This document shows, in pieces, positions 21,122-33,229 of a stretch of 64,000 bases of DNA. The notes under the pieces are model-generated. The model ran no database searches. It saw only the letters and a list, made by a program, of their open reading frames with translations, and had not been told where the DNA came from. Location: the NCBI RefSeq assembly GCF_040436345.1, contig NC_133238.1, positions 5,520,150 to 5,584,149 on the forward strand, given 5' to 3'. The position numbers were made by a program, and so were the translations under genes. This DNA is from Pagrus major. Lineage: Eukaryota; Chordata; Actinopteri; Spariformes; Sparidae. Every line of letters begins with the position of its first letter. Within the stretch, counting starts at the first letter, position 1.

Positions 21122-21766
21122 GAGTTGGAACAGTCTGACACAGGATGGCCTTTCCCAGGCTCAGCCCCCTGGCTGACGGTGCCTCTGGGGGGATAATAGC
21201 AGAGTTAGGTGCCTTGGGCAATTTGCTCATCCTCATTGGGCACTAAAAGTTGCTGCAAATTCAAAAACACTGGTGCGACTTGACGAGGGTGGCTGGTCCA
21301 CACATTGTGCCTGTTTTGTGTCCTTTTTCCAGCGATCCATCGCTCGGCAAAATAGAAAAATAACACTCCGTCAACGGCCACTTGGCATGATGTCTCCGCC
21401 CAGTCTGAATGCAACGAGAGACAATGTGCCGCACAAAAGCCTACCAGTAGGCATTCCAGCAATGGACGCGTCCAGACCACATTTCTTATGCAATGCCTCG
21501 CAGAGGAGGAGACGCAACAAGGTTTGTGCCGTCTCTAGCAGGCCACGCCCACTCTGCCCTTTTACCGGGAAAACGGGTAACCCGCACGCAACGCACTGCG
21601 ACACAGCAGACGCCGGTGTACTGCAACGCTGTGACTTTCAGGACGGATTGAAACGGTAACACAAGGACCCCAAAGCAGCATTCAGAGGCTGAAGGTCGGC
21701 TTTCCGAGCTGCTCGGCAGAAAGCGCGGGAGACGAGCACTCACTTGTTTTTCTTCCACATTGTCAT

Positions 21767-21930
21767 CAGGGGAGAGCGCGGACGCAGTCCCCCACTACCA
21801 CAAATTATGCAGTCGAGATTCCCACATTTGGGGAATTCGCAGGGGTCAGCACAACCGGAGTGCAATGGCTGAGCCTCGCCCTGGGTGAACCACCTTCTTG
21901 ATCATGGTATCTCCCCTGCCAGGTAAGTAT
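21767..21930 (-). ncRNA. RNU1: U1 snRNA copy 20
   Basis: Full length. Upstream GA. A gene-less unit follows to the right. Confidence 0.96.
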
Positions 21931-22578
21931 GAGTTGGAACAGTCTGACACAGGATGGCCTTTCCCAGGCTCAGCCCCCTGGCTGACGGTGCCTCTGAGGG
22001 GATAATAGCAGAGTTAGGTGCCTTGGGCAATTTGCTCATCCTCATTGGGCACTAAAAGTTGCTGCAAATTCAAAAACACTGGTGCGACTTGACGAGGGTG
22101 GCTGGTCCACACATTGTGCCTGTTTTGTGTCCTTTTTCCAGCGATCCATCGCTCGGCAAAATAGAAAAATAACACTCCGTCAACGGCCACTTGGCATGAT
22201 GTCTCCGCCCAGTCTGAATGCAACCAGAGACAATGTGCCGCACAAAAGCCTACCAGTAGGCATTCCAGCAATGGACGCGTCCAGACCACATTTCTTATGC
22301 AATGCCTCGCAGAGGAGGAGACGCAACAAGGTTTGTGCCGTCTCTAGCAGGCCACGCCCACTCTGCCCTTTTACCGGGAAAACGGGTAACCCGCACGCAA
22401 CGCACTGCGACACAGCAGACGCCGGTGTACTGCAACGCTGTGACTTTCAGGACGGATTGAAACGGTAACACAAGGACCCCAAAGCAGCATTCAGAGGTTG
22501 AAGGTCGGCTTTCCGAGCTGCTCGGCAGAAAGCGCGGGAGACGAGCACTCACTTGTTTTTCTTCCACATTGTCATCAG

Positions 22579-22992
22579 ACAAATAACACTCCGTCAACGG
22601 CCACTTGGCATGATGTCTCCGCCCAGTCTGAATGCAACCAGAGACAATGTGCCGCACAAAAGCCTACCAGTAGGCATTCCAGCAATGGACGCGTCCAGAC
22701 CACATTTCTTATGCAATGCCTCGCAGAGGAGGAGACGCAACAAGGTTTGTGCCGTCTCTAGCAGGCCACGCCCACTCTGCCCTTTTACCGGGAAAACGGG
22801 TAACCCGCACGCAACGCACTGCGACACAGCAGACGCCGGTGTACTGCAACGCTGTGACTTTCAGGACGGATTGAAACGGTAACACAAGGACCCCAAAGCA
22901 GCATTCAGAGGTTGAAGGTCGGCTTTCCGAGCTGCTCGGCAGAAAGCGCGGGAGACGAGCACTCACTTGTTTTTCTTCCACATTGTCATCAG
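22579..22992 (-). repeat. Gene-less 414-bp unit
   Basis: Same deletion join as at 2328. The only one in the middle segment. Confidence 0.95.
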
Positions 22993-23153
22993 GGGAGAGC
23001 GCGGACGCAGTCCCCCACTACCACAAATTATGCAGTCGAGATTCCCACATTTGGGGAATTCGCAGGGGTCAGCACAACCGGAGTGCAATGGCTGAGCCTC
23101 GCCCTGGGTGAACCACCTTCTTGATCATGGTATCTCCCCTGCCAGGTAAGTAT
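22990..23153 (-). ncRNA. RNU1: U1 snRNA copy 21
   Basis: Full length. Its 3' flank is the gene-less unit. Upstream TG, with GAGGGGGGCTGG near 23318. Confidence 0.96.
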
Positions 23154-23798
23154 GAGTTGGAACAGTCTGACACAGGATGGCCTTTCCCAGGCTCAGCCCC
23201 CTGGCTGACGGTGCCTCTTGGGGGATAATAGCAGAGTTAGGTGCCTTGGGCAATTTGCTCATCCTCATTGGGCACTAAAAGTTGCTGCAAATTCAAAAAC
23301 ACTGGTGCGACTTGACGAGGGGGGCTGGTCCACACATTGTGCCTGTTTTGTGTCCTTTTTCCAGCGATCCATCGCTCGGCAAAATAGAAAAATAACACTC
23401 CGTCAACGGCCACTTGGCATGATGTCTCCGCCCAGTCTGAATGCAACCAGAGACAATGTGCCGCACAAAAGCCTACCAGTAGGCATTCCAGCAATGGACG
23501 CGTCCAGACCACATTTCTTATGCAATGCCTCGCAGAGGAGGAGACGCAACAAGGTTTGTGCCGTCTCTAGCAGGCCACGCCCACTCTGCCCTTTTACCGG
23601 GAAAACGGGTAACCCGCACGCAACGCACTGCGACACAGCAGACGCCGGTGTACTGCAACGCTGTGACTTTCAGGACGGATTGAAACGGTAACACAAGGAC
23701 CCCAAAGCAGCATTCAGAGGTTGAAGGTCGGCTTTCCGAGCTGCTCGGCAGAAAGCGCGGGAGACGAGCACTCACTTGTTTTTCTTCCACATTGTCAT

Positions 23799-23962
23799 CA
23801 GGGGAGAGCGCGGACGCAGTCCCCCACTACCACAAATTATGCAGTCGAGATTCCCACATTTGGGGAATTCGCAGGGGTCAGCACAACCGGAGTGCAATGG
23901 CTGAGCCTCGCCCTGGGTGAACCACCTTCTTGATCATGGTATCTCCCCTGCCAGGTAAGTAT
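23799..23962 (-). ncRNA. RNU1: U1 snRNA copy 22
   Basis: Full length. Upstream TG; private change TTTCACAGG near 23994 about 35 bp upstream of the start; upstream spacer B-type. Confidence 0.96.
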
Positions 23963-24607
23963 GAGTTGGAACAGTCTGACACAGGATGGCCTTTCACAGG
24001 CTCAGCCCCCTGGCTGACGGTGCCTCTTGGGGGATAATAGCAGAGTTAGGTGCCTTGGGCAATTTGCTCATCCTCATTGGGCACTAAAAGTTGCTGCAAA
24101 TTCAAAAACACTGGTGCGACTTGACGAGGGTGGCTGGTCCACACATTGTGCCTGTTTTGTGTCCTTTTTCCAGCGATCCATCGCTCGGCAAAATAGAAAA
24201 ATAACACTCCGTCAACGGCCACTTGGCATGATGTCTCCGCCCAGTCTGAATGCAACCAGAGACAATGTGCCGCACAAAAGCCTACCAGTAGGCATTCCAG
24301 CAATGGACGTGTCCAGACCACATTTCTTATGCAATGCCTCGCAGAGGAGGAGACGCAACAAGGTTTGTGCCGTCTCTAGCAGGCCACGCCCACTCTGCCC
24401 TTTTACCGGGAAAACGGGTAACCCGCACGCAACGCACTGCGACACAGCAGACGCCGGTGTACTGCAACGCTGTGACTTTCAGGACGGATTGAAACGGTAA
24501 CACAAGGACCCCAAAGCAGCATTCAGAGGTTGAAGGTTGGCTTTCCGAGCTGCTCGGCAGAAAGCGCGCCAGACGAGCACTCACTTGTTTTTCTTCCACA
24601 TTGTCAT

Positions 24608-24771
24608 CAGGGGAGAGCGCGGACGCAGTCCCCCACTACCACAAATTATGCAGTCGAGATTCCCACATTTGGGGAATTCGCAGGGGTCAGCACAACCGGA
24701 GTGCAATGGCTGAGCCTCGCCCTGGGTGAACCACCTTCTTGATCATGGTATCTCCCCTGCCAGGTAAGTAT
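24608..24771 (-). ncRNA. RNU1: U1 snRNA copy 23
   Basis: Full length. CC allele in the 3' flank; upstream TG. Confidence 0.96.
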
Positions 24772-25416
24772 GAGTTGGAACAGTCTGACACAGGATGGCC
24801 TTTCCCAGGCTCAGCCCCCTGGCTGACGGTGCCTCTTGGGGGATAATAGCAGAGTTAGGTGCCTTGGGCAATTTGCTCATCCTCATTGGGCACTAAAAGT
24901 TGCTGCAAATTCAAAAACACTGGTGCGACTTGACGAGGGTGGCTGGTCCACACATTGTGCCTGTTTTGTGTCCTTTTTCCAGCGATCCATCGCTCGGCAA
25001 AATAGAAAAATAACACTCCGTCAACGGCCACTTGGCATGATGTCTCCGCCCAGTCTGAATGCAACCAGAGACAATGTGCCGCACAAAAGCCTACCAGTAG
25101 GCATTCCAGCAATGGACGCGTCCAGACCACATTTCTTATGCAATGCCTCGCAGAGGAGGAGACGCAACAAGGTTTGTGCCGTCTCTAGCAGGCCACGCCC
25201 ACTCTGCCCTTTTACCGGGAAAACGGGTAACCCGCACGCAACGCACTGCGACACAGCAGACGCCGGTGTACTGCAACGCTGTGACTTTCAGGACGGATTG
25301 AAACGGTAACACAAGGACCCCAAAGCAGCATTCAGAGGTTGAAGGTTGGCTTTCCGAGCTGCTCGGCAGAAAGCGCGGGAGACGAGCACTCATTTGTTTT
25401 TCTTCCACATTGTCAT

Positions 25417-25580
25417 CAGGGGAGAGCGCGGACGCAGTCCCCCACTACCACAAATTATGCAGTCGAGATTCCCACATTTGGGGAATTCGCAGGGGTCAGC
25501 ACAACCGGAGTGCAATGGCTGAGCCTCGCCCTGGGTGAACCACCTTCTTGATCATGGTATCTCCCCTGCCAGGTAAGTAT
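25417..25580 (-). ncRNA. RNU1: U1 snRNA copy 24
   Basis: Full length. 3'-box T allele; upstream GG; private GCGTTAG near 25662; upstream spacer B-type. Confidence 0.96.
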
Positions 25581-26225
25581 GAGTTGGAACAGTCTGACAC
25601 AGGATGGCCTTTCCCAGGCTCAGCCCCCTGGCTGACGGTGCCTCTGGGGGGATAATAGCAGCGTTAGGTGCCTTGGGCAATTTGCTCATCCTCATTGGGC
25701 ACTAAAAGTTGCTGCAAATTCAAAAACACTGGTGCGACTTGACGAGGGTGGCTGGTCCACACATTGTGCCTGTTTTGTGTCCTTTTTCCAGCGATCCATC
25801 GCTCGGCAAAATAGAAAAATAACACTCCGTCAACGGCCACTTGGCATGATGTCTCCGCCCAGTCTGAATGCAACCAGAGACAATGTGCCGCACAAAAGCC
25901 TACCAGTAGGCATTCCAGCAATGGACGTGTCCAGACCACATTTCTTATGCAATGCCTCGCAGAGGAGGAGACGCAACAAGGTTTGTGCCGTCTCTAGCAG
26001 GCCACGCCCACTCTGCCCTTTTACCGGGAAAACGGGTAACCCGCACGCAACGCACTGCGACACAGCAGACGCCGGTGTACTGCAACGCTGTGACTTTCAG
26101 GACGGATTGAAACGGTAACACAAGGACCCCAAAGCAGCATTCAGAGGTTGAAGGTTGGCTTTCCGAGCTGCTCGGCAGAAAGCGCGCCAGACGAGCACTC
26201 ACTTGTTTTTCTTCCACATTGTCAT

Positions 26226-26389
26226 CAGGGGAGAGCGCGGACGCAGTCCCCCACTACCACAAATTATGCAGTCGAGATTCCCACATTTGGGGAATTCGCA
26301 GGGGTCAGCACAACCGGAGTGCAATGGCTGAGCCTCGCCCTGGGTGAACCACCTTCTTGATTATGGTATCTCCCCTGCCAGGTAAGTAT
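26226..26389 (-). ncRNA. RNU1: U1 snRNA copy 25, G28A variant
   Basis: Full length with G28A (plus-strand T at 26362), as in copies 3 and 30. CC allele in the 3' flank; upstream TG with GAGGGGGGCTGG. Confidence 0.95.
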
Positions 26390-27034
26390 GAGTTGGAACA
26401 GTCTGACACAGGATGGCCTTTCCCAGGCTCAGCCCCCTGGCTGACGGTGCCTCTTGGGGGATAATAGCAGAGTTAGGTGCCTTGGGCAATTTGCTCATCC
26501 TCATTGGGCACTAAAAGTTGCTGCAAATTCAAAAACACTGGTGCGACTTGACGAGGGGGGCTGGTCCACACATTGTGCCTGTTTTGTGTCCTTTTTCCAG
26601 CGATCCATCGCTCGGCAAAATAGAAAAATAACACTCCGTCAACGGCCACTTGGCATGATGTCTCCGCCCAGTCTGAATGCAACCAGAGACAATGTGCCGC
26701 ACAAAAGCCTACCAGTAGGCATTCCAGCAATGGACGCGTCCAGACCACATTTCTTATGCAATGCCTCGCAGAGGAGGAGACGCAACAAGGTTTGTGCCGT
26801 CTCTAGCAGGCCACGCCCACTCTGCCCTTTTACCGGGAAAACGGGTAACCCGCACGCAACGCACTGCGACACAGCAGACGCCGGTGTACTGCAACGCTGT
26901 GACTTTCAGGACGGATTGAAACGGTAACACAAGGACCCCAAAGCAGCATTCAGAGGTTGAAGGTTGGCTTTCCGAGCTGCTCGGCAGAAAGCGCGGGAGA
27001 CGAGCACTCATTTGTTTTTCTTCCACATTGTCAT

Positions 27035-27198
27035 CAGGGGAGAGCGCGGACGCAGTCCCCCACTACCACAAATTATGCAGTCGAGATTCCCACATTTGGG
27101 GAATTCGCAGGGGTCAGCACAACCGGAGTGCAATGGCTGAGCCTCGCCCTGGGTGAACCACCTTCTTGATCATGGTATCTCCCCTGCCAGGTAAGTAT
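27035..27198 (-). ncRNA. RNU1: U1 snRNA copy 26
   Basis: Full length. 3'-box T allele; upstream TG. It is the last intact U1 before LINE copy 2. Confidence 0.96.
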
Positions 27199-27843
27199 GA
27201 GTTGGAACAGTCTGACACAGGATGGCCTTTCCCAGGCTCAGCCCCCTGGCTGACGGTGCCTCTTGGGGGATAATAGCAGAGTTAGGTGCCTTGGGCAATT
27301 TGCTCATCCTCATTGGGCACTAAAAGTTGCTGCAAATTCAAAAACACTGGTGCGACTTGACGAGGGGGGCTGGTCCACACATTGTGCCTGTTTTGTGTCC
27401 TTTTTCCAGCGATCCATCGCTCGGCAAAATAGAAAAATAACACTCCGTCAACGGCCACTTGGCATGATGTCTCCGCCCAGTCTGAATGCAACCAGAGACA
27501 ATGTGCCGCACAAAAGCCTACCAGTAGGCATTCCAGCAATGGACGCGTCCAGACCACATTTCTTATGCAATGCCTCGCAGAGGAGGAGACGCAACAAGGT
27601 TTGTGCCGTCTCTAGCAGGCCACGCCCACTCTGCCCTTTTACCGGGAAAACGGGTAACCCGCACGCAACGCACTGCGACACAGCAGACGCCGGTGTACTG
27701 CAACGCTGTGACTTTCAGGACGGATTGAAACGGTAACACAAGGACCCCAAAGCAGCATTCAGAGGTTGAAGGTCGGCTTTCCGAGCTGCTCGGCAGAAAG
27801 CGCGGGAGACGAGCACTCACTTGTTTTTCTTCCACATTGTCAT

Positions 27844-27970
27844 CAGGGGAGAGCGCGGACGCAGTCCCCCACTACCACAAATTATGCAGTCGAGATTCCC
27901 ACATTTGGGGAATTCGCAGGGGTCAGCACAACCGGAGTGCAATGGCTGAGCCTCGCCCTGGGTGAACCAC
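27844..27970 (-). pseudogene. U1 snRNA copy 27, 3' part (nt 38-164), split by LINE copy 2
   Basis: U1 nt 38-164 cut off from its promoter. The break after nt 38 is at the same base as in copy 12. Confidence 0.96.
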
Positions 27971-28156
27971 TTTTTCACTTTTTAGAAGCTTTTATTAATT
28001 TCAGTCAAAATTAGTTACAGACATACATAAATCACACAATTACAATTACCCAACACCAAGTAGATATTCTAATCAAATAAATAATAGTTACATTCAATAA
28101 ACATTCCATTCAGCAGTTGTAACATCAAATAGATGTTCCATTCAGTTTCCTTAATT
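27971..28156 (-). other. 3' UTR of LINE copy 2
   Basis: 186 bp with AATAAA at 27991-27996 on the minus strand and five A residues at the tail. It lacks a short CATTT block that copy 1 has near 10270. Confidence 0.85.
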
Positions 28157-31100
28157 TTAAAAAAGATCCATTAAAGCAACAGGAATTTTGTCAGTTTTCC
28201 ACCAATTTTTCATTTCTTGATCATTATACTTAATTCTATCCCTAATGATGTAGTCCCTGACACCTGTAATGCCAACCTTTGCCACAGAATCAGGTGAAAT
28301 AGAGAGCTTTCTGAAGGCAGTTAGGTTTCTGCATTTCCAGATACCTTCTTTGACACAGTTGATGATTGCCCACCACCTTTCATTTCTGTCCTTTTCATCT
28401 GTCTCAATGTTTCCATATAAAACATCCATTTCATTAGGGGCTCTAAAAAGGTCTGTTAACCATGGTTTTACAATTTCCCACACTGCCCTTGAAACAGCGC
28501 ATGACCAAAAGCAGTGAGCCACATCTTCACCATCATTACAATTTTTTTTGGACATTTAGCACTACGTGTGCATCGCCTTCTCAGCAAGAAGGCTCTTGTA
28601 GGGACACAATTTTGGGCTATCTTCCAGGCCAGGTCCTTATGTACATTGAACAAAAATGGTAAGTTTACATTTTTCCAAACTCTGATGCATTTGCTCTCAG
28701 GTAGGATACCTACCGGCACAAGGCTAGAGGTCGGGGGTGAAAGGCACCCCTCCACATCAACCCTATCTATTTTACCTACCACGGACCAATCTAACTTTGC
28801 TACTTTAAAGAGTGTTAATGCTCTCTCGTATAGAGCTGGTCTACTTTCAGCATTGGGCGTACAAAGAGAAACCCTTTTACCCTTCCCTCTATACATCATG
28901 CGGCCTACCCAAAACTTGGCAAAATGAAACCAGAGACTGGTATTGCTCTCTGTAAAAACAGCATTCAAAATTGGTGTCAAAAAAAGGGCATCAAATTTGG
29001 CCCCCAACTCAGGTACAGCTTTCCCTCCTTTAACCAGAGGTTTGTACATGATGTCTCTTTTGACATGTTCTTGTTGGGAGCTCCAAATGAATTGAAACAT
29101 GATGCGTCTCAAAGAGGTCAGGAATGTCTTGGGAGCTGGCAGAGTGGCCGCCAGAAAGGTCAAAGAGGCCAGAACCTCAGCCTTAATCACCAAAATTTTG
29201 CCAGTGAATGTTAGATCCCTCTGCTCCCACTGAAGCAATTTTCCTTTGATAGCTGGTAGTCTTGCTTCCCAATTTATTATTTCCATTCCCTTCCCAATTT
29301 CCACTCCCAAAATTTTTACTCTCTCTTCTTTTTCAACTAACCCTAAATCAGGCTTTCTTTCTGGCCAATTAAGGTAGAGGATCTCACTCTTGGCCCGGTT
29401 CAGTTTGGCCCCAGATGCTTGAGAAAATTGCTCACTCCACTGGAGGGCTTTAACCATTGAATTATTGCTGGTACAAAGGATTGTCAAGTCATCCATATAC
29501 AGGGACATTTTAGCCTCCTTTCCATTACTACCAGGGACAGGAAGGCCCCGAATATCAGTGTCATGTTTTATCCCACAGGCCAGAGGCTCCATGGCTAGTA
29601 CAAACAGGCTGACTGATAGCGGGCATCCCTGTCTGACCCCTGCCTGGATCTTAATAGGTTCACTGAAGTGGCCATTAATGTTTACTCTACTAGAGCAATC
29701 AAAGTACAGTAAATTAATCCATGCCCTCAACTGTGGGCCGAACCCAAACCTCACCAGTGCTTCTTTGAGATACTCATGGCTTATTCTATCAAAGGCTTTT
29801 TCTAAATCCAGGCCAGCAATACATAGGGGTACATTGCGATCTAAAGCATACAAGTATGAATCTCTTATTAAAGCAAGGTTATCACTCATGGAGCGACCTG
29901 GAACCACACAGGTCTGCTCGACCCCAACCAACCTCTCTATCACCTCTTGTAGGCGAAGAAAGATTGCTTTTGCTAGAATCTTACGATCAACACCAAGGAG
30001 TGTAAGGGGGCGCCAGTTTTTAAGATCTTTTTTTTCACCTTTCTTGTATAGAAGGGAAATGGTACCTTCCTTTAGGGATGGTGGTAACGACCCTAATTGG
30101 AGGCTCTCATTGTACATCTCCAAAAGAGGGGCCTTTAACTCTGCCCAGAAGGTAGTATAAAATTCTTTTGGCAACCCATCTGCCCCAGGGGCCTTGTTAT
30201 TTTGCATGCTTTCTACTGCTTTGGTGAGTTCACTCAGAGATATTTTACTGTCAAGCTTCCCTTTAAATTCGTTAATATTTTTATCTACTTTAGAAAGAAG
30301 GTTTTCTAAAGCTGTCTTATCTAAATCTTCACTTTTGTAAAGATCAGAGTAGAAGGAGTGTACACAACTTAGTATCTCATGTATTTCAGTTTTTTCTTGT
30401 CCCTCTTTATTCTTTAATCCTTCTATAAAGTTTTTAGGCCTAGCTAATTTCCTAAAAAAGTATCTAGAGCATTTTTCATTGTTTTCCATGTGGTGGACTC
30501 GGCTACGAATCAGTAGCCCCCGACTGGCCGCCGTGGAGAGGCGTAACATCTCTCTCTTCAATTGAGCTATATCCTCTGCAACATCTAGCCCGGCATAAGC
30601 CATTATATAAAATCTCTGCAGCTTTGCCTGATATTTCTGGAGCTTCAGACGTCTCTTTTTAGCAGTTCGTTTACCCACCTCTATGAAAAAAGTTTTTGCC
30701 CTAATCTTGACTTCTTCCCACCATTCCCCCACAGAGTTGAAGGAGGGCTTAAGAGAGAGCCATTGGTTAAGCTTCACCTTAAAATCATTGACCACCTTTG
30801 CATCTTGTAGTAGGGAAATATTCAGCTTCCATGAACCTCTACCTTTTTTGATGTTTTCTTTAAACATGAGAGAACATTCAATTTTATGATGGTCAGAGAA
30901 AAAAACTGGCGTGACTGCTGCATCTACAACCTGCAGCCCCCTTGATGTCAACAGAAAGTCTATTCTGGAATGGGTTCTGCCGTTGGACCAGGTATACCCA
31001 GGTAAACTCGGATTTTTTAAGCGGTAAACATCTATCAGTCTAAAATCTTTAATAATGTTTTTTAGGATTTCAGAACTGGAGTCCAGCCTTACTGTGGAGG

Positions 31101-31581
31101 TGGTTAACTTTTCTTTTTTGCTTACCAAGCAGTTGAAATCGCCACCCAGAATGACCTCTCTGTTACACAACAAAAGGGGTTGTAATTCTTTGAGCACTGT
31201 TAACCGTTCTCGGAGCTCAACAGGGCAATACACATTGATTACTCTTAACTTAGCGTTAAACAGTGAAACATCAACACATAGAATTCTCCCATCTATCACA
31301 CGTTGTACCTTCTGGATGATAAAATCATGCCCTCTAAATAATACTGCAACCCCTGAAGATCTGTTTTTGTTGTCGCCTGACCATACTGATGGGCCGTGGC
31401 TCCATCTCTCCTCGAAGACCTTGTAATTCTCTCTATAGGATACATTACATTCTTGAAGTAGGAAGATGTCATTACCCTCTGAGTGTAGAAAAGTGAAGGC
31501 TGATGAGCACTTTACTGGGTCATTTAGTCCTCTAGTATTGAGGGATGCTATAGAGAGAGGAGCCATAGAAGTGCAGTTCAA
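28157..31581 (-). pseudogene. LINE ORF2, copy 2, frameshifted near the C-terminus
   Basis: Residues 1 to about 1011 match copy 1, including all the endonuclease and reverse transcriptase residues. A one-base loss in a T run near 28548 (eight T where copy 1 has TTTTTTATT) shifts the frame. Translation then ends at 28468 after 26 unrelated residues, losing three of the four CCHC zinc ligands and the last 130 or so residues. Substitutions relative to copy 1 include F512Y, S647A, T-to-A in NWETRLP, E-to-Q in QWEERDL and G-to-A in TFLGATLP. The element probably cannot move by itself. Confidence 0.93.
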
Positions 31582-31621
31582 AGGGGTGAAGAGGGTTAGT
31601 TCAGTGACAACTATGTAACAT

Positions 31622-33229
31622 CTACTTTTTCTTAATTATCTTCTTTTTCTTTGGTTTCACATCTCTTTCCACCTTTCTTGACATGTCTTTTATCTGTGTT
31701 GTAGATGTAAAAGCAACTACAACATCTTGCTCAAGAAAGGGGTTTGATGTGGGGGAGGAAACGGGCCAGTTGGAATGAGGTAACACAGAAGAGGTCGAGG
31801 GGGAGGATTCACCTGATGGGGGGGACTCATTTACCCGTTTTCTTGAAGGAGAGTCCACTGTGTCTGGTACCAAGGTGGTGGCAATGGGAAGGGGCAAAGA
31901 GGTCAGTAAGGACTGGGAGGCATCTTCAGCCCGTTCCATGGAGGTCTGGGAGCTGGGATCTGGCACTGATGCAAGGTTGACTGTAGATGTTGACCTCGGG
32001 CGCTGGCCATCCAATGATGAGGAGGCAGATGAGTCTGGTCCCTGATGGATGGTGATGATTGGCAGCAGGGATGTTGAGCCCTCAACTTCCTCGAAGAGAG
32101 AATTGGCCGTTGGTTCTTGTTTCAAGGTAGCTGCATGAGGAGAGATGCTAGCCAGCAGGTTGTCCAGACGGTTCCCTGCCTCCTGTAGAGTCATCGGTGT
32201 CAACTCTGTCCTTGAGCTGGAGCCAGGTTCGGGAGGATGGTCTGCTTGATGGAAAGCAGTGAGGTCCATTGTGGAGGCAGGGGAGTTGAACGCTTCGTCG
32301 TCATTCTCTAATAGCCCAGCGCTCCAGTCCAAGACTCGTGTTCCCTCTTGTACCTCCTCCTCCAGGTCCAACACCGGTTCTTCACTTGGCTGTTGGAGTG
32401 CAGGGCCAGATGGCTGTCGCACTGGGCTTGTATGTTGAGAGGGCGCCTGATTGTTGCCAGAGTTTTCAGCAATGTGGTCTTGGCCTAAAGAAACAATTGA
32501 TCTTACTGTGGACAGTTTCAGCCGGTTGGAGTATGCTTGAGGGCAGTCTTTAAAGCGATGTTGGGCTGAGGCACAGAGATTGCATTTTACAGGGGTTGGA
32601 CATTGGGCTGTTGTATGGTCGAATGCTTTGCAGTTCCTGCAGATGTCCACCGTACATGCAGCAGCCAGATGTTCTAGGCTGCCGCATTTACGACATTCTT
32701 TTGGCTGACCAGAGTAGAACACAGACCCTCTGAAGGCTCCCAACTGGATGGTGCTTGGGAGATGCTGGAGGACCCCCTGTCGCCTTATGAGACGCACTTG
32801 AAATCGTCTGGTGCCTGTCTTGATTCCATCTATGTCAACAACTTCCATGGCATGAATCACCTCACAGTACCGAGCCATCCATGTCCAAACATCCTGGTTC
32901 CTGACTCTCTCAGAGAAAATCATTACATGTACTGTTTTCAGGTCTCTCTCTGCCAAAGGTGACATAATAATGTTCTTGAAGCTTGTTGTTGACTTTTTCT
33001 TGATTTCAAACTTTTCCAGGCAACTTTCGTAGTATCGTGTTGTTGTAAATATCACCTCAAAGATCTTCTTACCCGGAAATGCAAAAACGTAGTCAAGCTG
33101 GTTGGTGGAAATGCCAAGTTCTTTTTGCAAAATCTGTCTGCTGAATTGCAGCCGGTCCATCTGAAGATCTTCCAGAAGGTCGAAGCGGACAGCATTCCTG
33201 CGGTTGGCTTGATTGTTTCCTAACGCCAT
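31622..33229 (-). CDS. LINE ORF1: triple zinc-knuckle RNA-binding protein (copy 2, complete)
   Basis: 535 aa. ORF1 proteins of this kind coat the element RNA to form the retrotransposition particle. Three CX2CX4HX4C knuckles: C179-C182-H187-C192, C197-C200-H205-C210 and C216-C219-H224-C229. Residues 90-165 form a compact region before the knuckles, as in ZCCHC3-like proteins and Tx1-clade ORF1. Residues 240-520 are Ser/Pro/Thr/Glu-rich and look disordered; the end is a lysine run. The start is chosen at 33229 because it is the first in-frame ATG after an in-frame open 5' UTR boundary and has a strong context (A at -3, G at +4). The stop is 40 bp before ORF2. Confidence 0.94.
   Translation of the reverse strand: MALGNNQANRRNAVRFDLLEDLQMDRLQFSRQILQKELGISTNQLDYVFAFPGKKIFEVIFTTTRYYESCLEKFEIKKKSTTSFKNIIMSPLAERDLKTVHVMIFSERVRNQDVWTWMARYCEVIHAMEVVDIDGIKTGTRRFQVRLIRRQGVLQHLPSTIQLGAFRGSVFYSGQPKECRKCGSLEHLAAACTVDICRNCKAFDHTTAQCPTPVKCNLCASAQHRFKDCPQAYSNRLKLSTVRSIVSLGQDHIAENSGNNQAPSQHTSPVRQPSGPALQQPSEEPVLDLEEEVQEGTRVLDWSAGLLENDDEAFNSPASTMDLTAFHQADHPPEPGSSSRTELTPMTLQEAGNRLDNLLASISPHAATLKQEPTANSLFEEVEGSTSLLPIITIHQGPDSSASSSLDGQRPRSTSTVNLASVPDPSSQTSMERAEDASQSLLTSLPLPIATTLVPDTVDSPSRKRVNESPPSGESSPSTSSVLPHSNWPVSSPTSNPFLEQDVVVAFTSTTQIKDMSRKVERDVKPKKKKIIKKK

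Larger units (their letters stand above)
23963..27198. repeat. Four-unit block, left copy of a duplicated segment
   Basis: Four units with the allele order B spacer, CC, TG, T, GG, B spacer, CC with U1 G28A, TG with GAGGGGGGCTGG, T. The same order is at 33366-36601 on the other side of LINE copy 2. Differences seen are a C-to-A near 23996 and GCGTTAG near 25662. The blocks match over 3236 bp and then diverge (TG here, GG at the end of the other). Confidence 0.8.
15405..27970 (-). repeat. U1 snRNA tandem array, middle segment
   Basis: The same 809-bp array resumes after LINE copy 1 and runs to LINE copy 2. It has 14 intact U1 copies and one 414-bp gene-less unit. Most units here have the plus-strand dinucleotide TG at -66/-67 upstream of U1, whereas GG dominates the left segment and GG, GC, GT and GA are mixed to the right. 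This is local homogenisation within one array. Confidence 0.97.

Noticed and set aside
27971-28156. Separate SINE at the LINE 3' end
   Set aside because: The 3' UTR is short, AT-rich and shared by both LINE copies, with no tRNA, 5S or snRNA-derived head.
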